From NCBI GenBank assembly GCA_964555735.1, contig CAZKTS010000273.1, positions 1-10,497 of the forward strand: DNA of 10,497 nt, in the 5' to 3' direction. Shown here piece by piece: positions 1-6,563 of the stretch (within the stretch, counting starts at the first letter, position 1; every line of letters begins with the position of its first letter). Under the pieces are notes generated by a model. The model was not told the origin of the DNA, ran no database searches, and saw only the letters and a program-made list of their open reading frames with translations. The translations under genes and the position numbers were made by a program. The DNA comes from CAZKTS01 sp964555735 (lineage in GTDB: Bacteria; Actinomycetota; Acidimicrobiia; IMCC26256; PALSA-555).

Positions 1-148
1 ACCACGGAGCGTGGGCAGCGCCGGTCGACGACATTGGGGCGATTGGAGGCATCGACCCCCGGTCCGAAGCGCGGTCACCCGCGACCGGGGCGAGCCAGTG
101 GTGAGACCGGCCAATCCCGAACACGGCGGCGCGTGCGCGCGTCGCGCT

Positions 149-153
149 GGGAG
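149..153 (+). promoter_or_regulatory. Ribosome binding site (GGGAG) that decides the start of the giant surface protein
   Basis: GGGAG lies five bases before a GTG at 159. The first possible GTG in this frame, at 153, overlaps this motif and has no purine-rich site of its own in front of it. The frame is closed by TGA at 102-104, and I see no ATG, GTG or TTG in frame between that stop and 153. The start at 159 is therefore preferred; using 153 would add only two residues. Confidence 0.5.
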
Positions 154-158
154 TGGTC

Positions 159-3100
159 GTGGGCAACGGGCCTGGGCGAATCAAGGGGTACACGCGGGCG
201 CCTCGCGCGCGTCGTGCGGGGTGGGCGAGCGTGCTCGTCGGGCTCCTCGGCCTCAGCACCGGCGGCGCGCTGACCGTGATCGGCTCGGCCCAGGCGCAGA
301 CCGACGGTCTGGCGGTCGCCGCGAGCGCCGAGGCGTGCTCGCCGGTGGTGGCGTACAAGATCACCCCGCCGGCTGACCTCGCGGCCGATCCTTCGTTCGC
401 ACCCCACTACGCGCTCTGGTTCCGCACCGACGGCACCGCCGAGTGGACGCCGGCCGCCGACGAGGCGCCGCTCGAGGTCACCGCGCTCGCGGGCGACGTC
501 GACACCGGGCTCAGTGCCGACGCCGACGTCACGGTGCGCGTCCAGGCCCTCGACGCCACGAGTGCGCCCACGGGCGACGCGGTCTACGCCTCCGCGTCGG
601 TCGCGTGCGACACCTGGCCCACCGACGAGACGACCACCACGACCAAGGCCGCGGCCGAGTCGTTCGCCGCGCTCGACGTCGCCGTCACCCAGGGTGTGCG
701 CGTGCACAAGGGCGGCGACCGCGACGGCACCTCCGACACCATCACGGGTCTCGAGGGCGCCACGATGGGTGCGTACACCGGCACGGACGCCAACCCGCTC
801 CAGACGCTGGTGGGCACGTGCGTCACCGACGGCACCGGCACGTGCGAGATCCAGCTCGCGAACGGCAGCTACTTCGTCTCCGAGGTCACCGCGCCGGCCG
901 GCTACCAGCGCATCGACAACATCGGGCTCGGCAGCGCGACCTCTGACCTCGACCCCGGGCGCCCCTACGCCCGCGGGTACTCGAACTCCGTCCCCACGTA
1001 CGCGTCTCCGATCGCGGTGACGACCAACACGATCGTCGACATCCCGAGCGCGACCACGAGCTTCGCCAACCGCCGGGTGAACCCCGGCTTCCCGGACCGT
1101 TGCGGCATCAAGCTCGGCCTGGTGTTCGACCTCTCCTCGTCGATCGACAGCGGCGAGCTCTCGGCGATGAAGTCGGCGGCCCAGGGCTTCGTCACCTCGC
1201 TCGCCAACACGCCGTCGCAGGTCGCGCTGTACACGTTCGCCACGACCGCGCCGGCGCTGCCCGGGCAGAACAAGGCGCTCCGCCCGGTCTCCGACCCGGC
1301 GATCAACACCGACATCCAGGCGCTCACGCAGCCGTCGGGCGGCAACACCAACTACGACGGTGCCCTTCGCCAGATCGGGAGTGGTCTCGACGCGGTCGCG
1401 TTCCTCACCGACGGCAACCCCAACCGCTACGGCGCGCAGGGGGCCGGCGGCAGCACGACCACCACGTACCAGAGCATCGAGCAGGCGACGGCCTCGGCGA
1501 ACACGCTCAAGAGCTTCGGCACCAAGATCATCGCGGTCGGGATCGGCTCGGCCGCGTCCGAGGTGAACCTCAAGCCCATCTCGGGCCCCACGCCCAACGA
1601 CGACTACTTCCTGGCCGCGAGCTTCGGGCAGCTCGAGCAGACGCTCAAGGATCTCGCGACCAAGCTCTGCGGTGGCTCACTCAGCGTCGTGAAGAAGGTG
1701 AAGGCCGGGGACACCTACGTGCCGGCGTCGGGATGGCAGTTCGCCGCCTCGAGCGCGCCGACAGCTTCCGCGGTGGCGACGCCGGCCAACGGCGTGACCG
1801 GCGCGGACGGCGTGGTCAACTACAAGTACTCGAGCGGGCAGACGCTGGCCGTCACCGCAACCGAGACGCTCCAGCCCGGGTTCACGCTCGCGAAGCAGGG
1901 CGCCGGAGCGAACGCACGCAACGCGACCTGCACCAAGAACAACGTCGCGGTTGCGCCCGCCGACATCACCGACACCACCAACGGGGTCACGGTCGCGGTC
2001 GGGCCGACCGACATCGTGAGCTGTGAGTTCCACAACGATCCCAACGCGGGGTCCATCACCATCAAGAAGGTCACGACCGACGGCGACGCGGTCACGTCCT
2101 TCCCGTTCTCGAGCACGCTGACGACGGATCCCCCGGGTGGCGCGTTCGCGCTGACCGGCGGCGGGAGCAAGGTCTTCTCGACCGCGCCCGGCACGTACAC
2201 GGTCACCGAGGCCGACCCCGGTCCGTCGGGATGGCGCCTCGACCAGCTCTCCTGCACGGGCAACGGCCAGGGCGGCTCGACCAACCTCGCCCAGCGGTCG
2301 GCGACGATCGTCCTCGCGCCGGGTGGGGACGTGGTGTGCACGTACACGAACGCCCCGCGCGTCGCGACCGTGAAGGTGCGCAAGCTGGTCGACGGTGAGC
2401 AGACCGCCGAGTGGACGGTCAACGGCACCGTCCCGGCCGGCCAGTCGGTCCGGTTCGGTCCGGCGGGCACGTCCGAGAGCGTGCAGACCACGGCGAACGG
2501 CGCCGCGGCGTTCACCGGGCTCACGCGCGTGAGCACGGCCGGCTCGACGCTGGACCTCGCGGAGACCCAGCAGCCTGGGTACCTCGCGGGCGGGGTGCAG
2601 TGCACCGCCGACGGCGAGAGCAAGGACGGCACCGCCGGCTCGATCGCGCTGGTGGTCACGCCCGGCGACGACTGGACCTGCACCTTCAACAACTTCGTGA
2701 ACACGGCGAAGGTCACGGTGCTGAAGTCCGTGGACGGCAGTGAGCCTGTCGAGGGCTGGACCTTCGACGGGACGCTCGGGAGCGGTCCGGCGATCTTCCG
2801 CGGCGGCGGGACGACCGACTCGAAGACGACCGCGGGCGACCCCGTCCCGAGCGCGACGTTCACCATCGATCGCATCCCGACCGGCGGTACGACCGACGTC
2901 ACGATCGCCGAGCAGCTCCAGGCAGGCTTCGGCTTCGACGCGCTGGAGTGCGTGAACGCGGACGAGCAGGTCGTCGCGTCGGTGCTCGCGCCGGCGCCGC
3001 CGACGGCCGCGTTCGCGGTCCACCCGGACGACGACATCGTGTGCGCCTACGACAACCACACCGCGCCCGGGTCGATCACCATCGTCAAGGACGCGCAGCC

Positions 3101-6100
3101 CGACTCGTCGCAGGAGTTCTCGTACACGACGACCGGTGGTCTGACGCCGAGCGAGTTCACCCTGGCCGACGACGGCACCGGGACCGGCGACACCATCGAG
3201 TTCACGGGTCTCATGCCGAAGCGGTACACGATCGACGAGACCGATCCGGGCTCGCTCGGCTGGAAGTTCGACACCATCTCCTGTGAAGGCGACGCGCCGT
3301 ACACGATCGACGGCCCGCGGGTCACGATCGATCTCGGTCCGGAGCAGTCCGTGCTCTGCACGTACACCAACACGCGCAACGCGGCGTCGGTGAAGGTGAT
3401 CAAGGAGCTCGACGGCACGGCCGTGGCCGGCTGGGACTTCGACGGCACGCTGGGTGCCGGTCCGGCGGTCTTCGCCGGCGGTGGCACCGAGGCGTCGGTG
3501 ACGACCGCGGGCACCCCGCCCGCGGCCGACCTCGACCTCGTCACGGTGCCCTCCGACGGCGCCGCGCTCACGCTGGCCGAGCAGGGTCAGCCCGGCTACT
3601 CCTTCGACGAGGCCACCTGTCGCAACGAGCGTGACGAGGTGGTCGCGACCGCCAAGGCTCCGGCCGACCCGTCCGTGGACCTGTCGGTCCTTCCCGGCGA
3701 CGAGATCGTCTGCACGTTCGAGAACCTCACCAACACCGCGTCGGTGCAGGTGATCAAGAACGTCGACGGCGCCGCCGTCGCCGACTGGACCTTCGACGGC
3801 ACGCTGGGTGCCGGTCCGGCGGTGTTCCAGGGTGACGGCAAGGAGCAGAGCGTCACGACCGCAGGCGACGCGGACCCGAGCGCCACGTTCGCGATCGACA
3901 CGGTGGCGGCCGACGGGTCGAGCCTCACGGTTGCCGAGCAGCTCAAGGCCGGGTTCGCGTTCGACGAGGCCGAGTGCGTCGTGACCAACGACGACGACCG
4001 CGTGATCGCGAGCGCGAGCGCGCCGGACTCGCCGTCGCTCGACATGACCGTGTCCCCGGGCGACGAGATCCGGTGCACGTTCGAGAACCACGACGCGCCG
4101 GGCACGATCACCATCGCCAAGGCGACCAAGCCGGCGGGGAGTGAGACCGAGTTCTCCTTCGCCGCCGACTCGCCGCTGGCGCCGACGTCCTTCTCCCTCG
4201 CGGACGGAGGCTCGCAGCAGTTCACCGAGCTCCTGCCGGGCACCTACGTGGTCCGGGAGGACGACGCCGGTTCGCTCGGCTACCGCCTGACGGCCATCGA
4301 CTGCGACGTCGAAGGTGACGCGACGGTGGACAAGGACCTCGCGACCGGCACGGTCACGATCGAGCTCGGGCTGGACGACTCCGTGCTGTGCACCTACACC
4401 AACACCCAGAACACCGCCGACATCACCGTGATCAAGCGCGTCGGCGACGAGGCGGTGGCAGGGTGGACCTTCGATGCCTCGCTGGCTGACGGCCCGGCTG
4501 TCTTCGCCGGCGTCCCCGCGCCCGGCACCAGCACGACGCTCACGACCGCAGGCGATCCGGCGAAGGCCGACGCGACGGTCGACGGCGTTCCCACCGACGG
4601 GGTCGAGCTGACGCTGAGCGAGCAGGCCCAGGTCGGCTACACGTTCGACCAGGCCGTGTGCGCGGTCAACGGTGTCGACGGCACGCCGGTCACCTCGCCG
4701 GCCGACCCCTCGATCGCGGTGACGGTGAAGCCCGGCGACGACGTCGTGTGCACCTTCACCAACGCCGAGGTCCCTGGCACCATCACGATCGTCAAGGACA
4801 CCGGGGATGCCACGCCGCGGCCGTTCGACTTCACGGCCACGGGCGGACTCACGCCCTCGACGTTCACGCTCTTCTCGGCGCCCGAGGACGGCACGCGGAC
4901 GTTCACCGACGTGCCGTCGGGCACCTACACGGTGACCGAGGACGACCCGGGCCCGCTCGGGTGGGACCTCACGTCGCTCACCTGCACGACGGGTGGCTCG
5001 GGAGATGTCGCGAGCCGGACGGCAACGATCGAGCTCGCCCCGGCAGCCAGCGTCACGTGCACGTTCACCGATGCCCCGACGACCGCGTCGGTCTCGGTCC
5101 GCAAGCTCGTCGACGGGGCGCAGACTGCGGCGTGGACCATCGACGGCACGGTGCCGGACGGCCAGACCGCGCGCTTCGGTGACGACGCCACCGCGGCGAG
5201 CGAGAGCACGCCTGCGACCGGCTACGAGGCGTTCCCCGAGCTCACGCGGGTGAGCAGCGGAGGCTCCACGGTGCACCTCGCCGAGCAGGAGCAGGCGGGC
5301 TTCACCACCGGTGCCGTGAGCTGCGTGAGTGGTGACGTCACCGTCGACGGCACCACGCCGGGCGAGATCGACCTCTCGGTGCGACCGGGCGACACGTGGG
5401 AGTGCACCTTCGCCAACTCGCTGAACACCGCGACCGTCGAGGTGGTCAAGCAGGTGAGCGGCAACGCCGTCAGCGGCTGGACGTTCGACGGCGCGCTCGG
5501 CAGCGGCCCGGCGACCTTCGCCGGAGGCAGCAAGGTCGCGTCGGCCACGACTGCCGGCTCGCCCGCGCTCGCGACGTTCGCGCTGGTCCGGGTGCCCGAA
5601 GGTGGCGCCTCGCTCGACCTCGCGGAGCAGCTCCAGACCGGCTACTCGTTCGCCGGGGTCACCTGCGCGGTCGTGCCCGACCAGGGAGTGGCCGAGCCGA
5701 TCGACACCGGCGACTCGACCGATCCGGAGGCGAGCGTCACCGTGCTGCCGGGCGACCTGGTGCGCTGCACGTTCACCAACAACTTCCTCCCGGCGTCGAT
5801 CCTGCTGACGAAGTCCGGTGCGGCCTCGGTGAACGCGGGGAGCGACACCAGCTTCAGCGTCGTGGTCACGAACAACGGTGAGGTGCCGCTGACCAACGCG
5901 GTCGTCACCGACCCGGTGCCGTCGGGTGTGACCTTCGTGTCGGCAACCGTCATCGCCGGCAACCCGGGCCTGTGCACGCAGGCGGCCGGCGTGATCACGT
6001 GCACCCTCGACGGCACGCTCGAGGTGGACGAGACCGCGACGATCTCGATCGTCGTCAACGTGCCGGCGACGACGACACTGCTGTCGTTCACGAACGTCGC

Positions 6101-6383
6101 GGACGTCACCGCCGACCCGCCGGCCTGCCCGCCGGTCGAGACCGGCGCGCAGACCGCGGAGGTGGGTGCGCTCGCCTCCGCCTGCCCGGTGACCTCCACC
6201 GACGATCACACGGTCCCGGTGATCACCGTCGGCGGTGAGACCGTGGTCGACGTGCCCGTCGTGCTGAGCGGAACGCTGCCGTTCACCGGCCCGGCCGGGC
6301 TCGCGCTGCTGAAGACCGCGGGATGGCTCCTCGCGTTCGGTGGCTTCCTCAGCGTCACGCACCGCCGTCGGCGTACCGCCTAG
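159..6383 (+). CDS. Giant LPFTG-anchored surface protein: SpaA/Cna-B + VWA domain + 12 Cna-B-like stalk domains + DUF11
   Basis: About 2074 residues from GTG 159. Residues 1-46 are a Sec signal peptide: Arg-rich start, hydrophobic core near 22-42, likely cut after AQA. Residues 47 to about 150 form a small cysteine-bounded, FN3-like domain, followed by a Thr-rich linker. A SpaA/Cna-B-like domain follows (about 178-306) with K184, E242 in SEVTAPAGY and N304. The VWA domain (about 315-504) has an intact MIDAS: D324-x-S326-x-S328, T397 and D418. Twelve tandem domains fill 507-1877, each with K in strand one, E in the AEQ/TEx strand and CTxxN at the end. DUF11 spans about 1878-1987. LPFTG is at 2040-2044, then a membrane helix and HRRRRTA. 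By family knowledge this is a sortase substrate displayed on the wall, with VWA as the likely ligand-binding head and the repeats as a stalk. The ligand is unknown. Pilus-tip or solitary giant adhesin are both possible; no sortase or pilin gene is in view. Confidence 0.9.
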   Translation: MGNGPGRIKGYTRAPRARRAGWASVLVGLLGLSTGGALTVIGSAQAQTDGLAVAASAEACSPVVAYKITPPADLAADPSFAPHYALWFRTDGTAEWTPAADEAPLEVTALAGDVDTGLSADADVTVRVQALDATSAPTGDAVYASASVACDTWPTDETTTTTKAAAESFAALDVAVTQGVRVHKGGDRDGTSDTITGLEGATMGAYTGTDANPLQTLVGTCVTDGTGTCEIQLANGSYFVSEVTAPAGYQRIDNIGLGSATSDLDPGRPYARGYSNSVPTYASPIAVTTNTIVDIPSATTSFANRRVNPGFPDRCGIKLGLVFDLSSSIDSGELSAMKSAAQGFVTSLANTPSQVALYTFATTAPALPGQNKALRPVSDPAINTDIQALTQPSGGNTNYDGALRQIGSGLDAVAFLTDGNPNRYGAQGAGGSTTTTYQSIEQATASANTLKSFGTKIIAVGIGSAASEVNLKPISGPTPNDDYFLAASFGQLEQTLKDLATKLCGGSLSVVKKVKAGDTYVPASGWQFAASSAPTASAVATPANGVTGADGVVNYKYSSGQTLAVTATETLQPGFTLAKQGAGANARNATCTKNNVAVAPADITDTTNGVTVAVGPTDIVSCEFHNDPNAGSITIKKVTTDGDAVTSFPFSSTLTTDPPGGAFALTGGGSKVFSTAPGTYTVTEADPGPSGWRLDQLSCTGNGQGGSTNLAQRSATIVLAPGGDVVCTYTNAPRVATVKVRKLVDGEQTAEWTVNGTVPAGQSVRFGPAGTSESVQTTANGAAAFTGLTRVSTAGSTLDLAETQQPGYLAGGVQCTADGESKDGTAGSIALVVTPGDDWTCTFNNFVNTAKVTVLKSVDGSEPVEGWTFDGTLGSGPAIFRGGGTTDSKTTAGDPVPSATFTIDRIPTGGTTDVTIAEQLQAGFGFDALECVNADEQVVASVLAPAPPTAAFAVHPDDDIVCAYDNHTAPGSITIVKDAQPDSSQEFSYTTTGGLTPSEFTLADDGTGTGDTIEFTGLMPKRYTIDETDPGSLGWKFDTISCEGDAPYTIDGPRVTIDLGPEQSVLCTYTNTRNAASVKVIKELDGTAVAGWDFDGTLGAGPAVFAGGGTEASVTTAGTPPAADLDLVTVPSDGAALTLAEQGQPGYSFDEATCRNERDEVVATAKAPADPSVDLSVLPGDEIVCTFENLTNTASVQVIKNVDGAAVADWTFDGTLGAGPAVFQGDGKEQSVTTAGDADPSATFAIDTVAADGSSLTVAEQLKAGFAFDEAECVVTNDDDRVIASASAPDSPSLDMTVSPGDEIRCTFENHDAPGTITIAKATKPAGSETEFSFAADSPLAPTSFSLADGGSQQFTELLPGTYVVREDDAGSLGYRLTAIDCDVEGDATVDKDLATGTVTIELGLDDSVLCTYTNTQNTADITVIKRVGDEAVAGWTFDASLADGPAVFAGVPAPGTSTTLTTAGDPAKADATVDGVPTDGVELTLSEQAQVGYTFDQAVCAVNGVDGTPVTSPADPSIAVTVKPGDDVVCTFTNAEVPGTITIVKDTGDATPRPFDFTATGGLTPSTFTLFSAPEDGTRTFTDVPSGTYTVTEDDPGPLGWDLTSLTCTTGGSGDVASRTATIELAPAASVTCTFTDAPTTASVSVRKLVDGAQTAAWTIDGTVPDGQTARFGDDATAASESTPATGYEAFPELTRVSSGGSTVHLAEQEQAGFTTGAVSCVSGDVTVDGTTPGEIDLSVRPGDTWECTFANSLNTATVEVVKQVSGNAVSGWTFDGALGSGPATFAGGSKVASATTAGSPALATFALVRVPEGGASLDLAEQLQTGYSFAGVTCAVVPDQGVAEPIDTGDSTDPEASVTVLPGDLVRCTFTNNFLPASILLTKSGAASVNAGSDTSFSVVVTNNGEVPLTNAVVTDPVPSGVTFVSATVIAGNPGLCTQAAGVITCTLDGTLEVDETATISIVVNVPATTTLLSFTNVADVTADPPACPPVETGAQTAEVGALASACPVTSTDDHTVPVITVGGETVVDVPVVLSGTLPFTGPAGLALLKTAGWLLAFGGFLSVTHRRRRTA
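1101..1670 (+). other. VWA domain with complete MIDAS metal site inside the surface protein
   Basis: The segment begins with CGIKLG and runs to KLCGG, so a cysteine sits at each edge. The DLSSS loop (D324, S326, S328), the threonine of GGNTNYDG (T397) and the aspartate of FLTDGNPN (D418) supply the five expected metal-coordinating residues. A complete MIDAS in an extracellular VWA domain usually means Mg2+/Mn2+-dependent protein ligand binding, as in pilus-tip adhesins of Gram-positive bacteria. That role is inferred from the family. The edge cysteines could form a disulfide that ties the domain's two ends together. Confidence 0.85.
2046..3065 (+). repeat. Three-domain block B-C-D, first copy
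   Basis: A 1020-base block encoding one B, one C and one D domain. It aligns in order with the block at 4773-5789 (1017 bases). The C units are both exactly 345 bases, the D units both 363, and the B units 312 and 309. Shared protein motifs include GTYTVTE, DPGPxGW, VRKLVDG, LTRVS and WTFDG. The two copies are clearly diverged at the DNA level, so the duplication is old or the block order has been conserved by selection. Confidence 0.7.
3437..3469 (+). repeat. 33-base perfect direct repeat, copy 1
   Basis: These 33 bases are identical to 3791-3823, in register at a distance of 354 bases (118 codons). They encode the FDGTLGAGPAV segment of two consecutive D-type domains. Flanking sequence differs at many synonymous sites, which suggests local recent gene conversion or a short recombination tract. 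Confidence 0.8.
3791..3823 (+). repeat. 33-base perfect direct repeat, copy 2
   Basis: Second copy of the tract at 3437-3469, in the following D-type domain at the same position within the domain. Repeats of this kind are potential sites for slippage or recombination that changes domain number. Confidence 0.8.
4773..5789 (+). repeat. Three-domain block B-C-D, second copy
   Basis: Counterpart of 2046-3065, at the wall-proximal end of the array, directly before DUF11. Its B domain ends CTFTD where all eleven other array domains end in Asn at that position (Asp codon at 5070-5072, residue 1638). The C-type domain is otherwise seen only in the first block. Confidence 0.7.
6276..6380 (+). other. 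LPFTG cell-wall sorting signal
   Basis: LPFTG is encoded at 6276-6290. It is followed by a hydrophobic stretch of about 20 residues containing GLALLKTAGWLLAFGGF and by a positively charged tail HRRRRTA just before the TAG stop. This is the standard three-part sortase signal: cleavage between Thr and Gly, then covalent attachment to peptidoglycan or to a pilin. The responsible sortase is not in this window. Confidence 0.9.
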
Positions 6384-6419
6384 GCCGACGCGCGTGACTC
6401 GCGTCACGCGCACGTCGGC
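6384..6419 (+). terminator. Strong hairpin directly abutting the surface-protein stop codon
   Basis: The inverted repeat starts on the base after TAG. The arms are 6384-6398 and 6403-6419, giving 15 base pairs with a two-base bulge (CA at 6411-6412) and a TCGC loop. No T-tract follows. It may act as a terminator or 3'-end stabiliser for the 6.2 kb message. The inner dyad CGCGTGAC/GTCACGCG could also be an operator, which the sequence alone cannot decide. Confidence 0.5.
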
Positions 6420-6432
6420 GACCGGTTGACGC

Positions 6433-6460
6433 GTGGGGGTGGGGCTTGCCCCACCCCCAC
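6433..6460 (+). terminator. Perfect 13-bp inverted repeat, second hairpin after the surface-protein gene
   Basis: GTGGGGGTGGGGC at 6433-6445 is mirrored exactly by 6448-6460 across a TT centre. The stem is nearly all G-C. It comes 13 bases after the first hairpin and lacks a T-tract, as is common for terminators in high-GC actinobacteria. The symmetry would work on either strand. It lies upstream of the transporter's chosen start, so it also argues against longer versions of that protein. Confidence 0.6.
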
Positions 6461-6555
6461 GACACCGGCGCGCGGGGTTCCGGGGCAGGAGTCGGCATCG
6501 GTACGTTCGCTCGGTCGTTGCCGCGCCGTCCCCCGGACGCCCGATCTGCACCCCC

Positions 6556-6559
6556 GAGG
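6556..6559 (+). promoter_or_regulatory. Ribosome binding site (GAGG) for the MMPL transporter
   Basis: GAGG sits four bases before ATG 6564. The frame stays open upstream to a GTG at 6426, but that extension would run through the perfect hairpin at 6433-6460 and would encode a Pro/Gly/Arg-rich stretch unlike a transporter N-terminus. Starting at 6564 puts the basic YRRRR and the first membrane helix right at the N-terminus, as is usual for the family. Confidence 0.5.
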
Positions 6560-6563
6560 TCTC

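Larger units (their letters stand above)
1677..5789 (+). repeat. Array of 12 tandem Cna-B/prealbumin-like domain repeats
   Basis: By sequence I sort the domains into classes. One A-type: 1677-2045. Four B-type, opening GSITI/GTITI and with YTVTE-DPG-like centres: 2046-2357, 3066-3380, 4098-4412, 4773-5081. Two C-type, opening VRKLVDG: 2358-2702 and 5082-5426. Five D-type, with WTFDGTLG-like and AEQ motifs: 2703-3065, 3381-3734, 3735-4097, 4413-4772, 5427-5789. B units are 103-105 residues, C units 115 and D units 118-121. The order is A-BCD-BDD-BD-BCD. Each unit has two cysteines, the second in a closing C-T/E/A-Y/F-x-N motif. This matches known surface-protein stalk folds (SpaA/Cna-B-like); the class names are mine. 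Confidence 0.85.

Noticed and set aside
72..87. Small inverted repeat CGGTC/GACCG upstream of the surface-protein gene
   Set aside because: A five-base stem with a six-base loop is too weak to call an operator or attenuator.
6478..6507. Possible promoter for the exporter: TACGTT at 6502-6507 with TTCCGG 18 bases upstream
   Set aside because: The -10-like box is fair but the -35 matches the consensus at only two positions. Such matches occur by chance, so this is not reported as a feature.
6426..6563. N-terminal extension of the MMPL protein by 46 codons from GTG 6426
   Set aside because: It runs through a perfect inverted repeat at 6433-6460 and encodes a Pro/Gly/Arg-rich stretch. ATG 6564 has a GAGG site and gives a normal family N-terminus.
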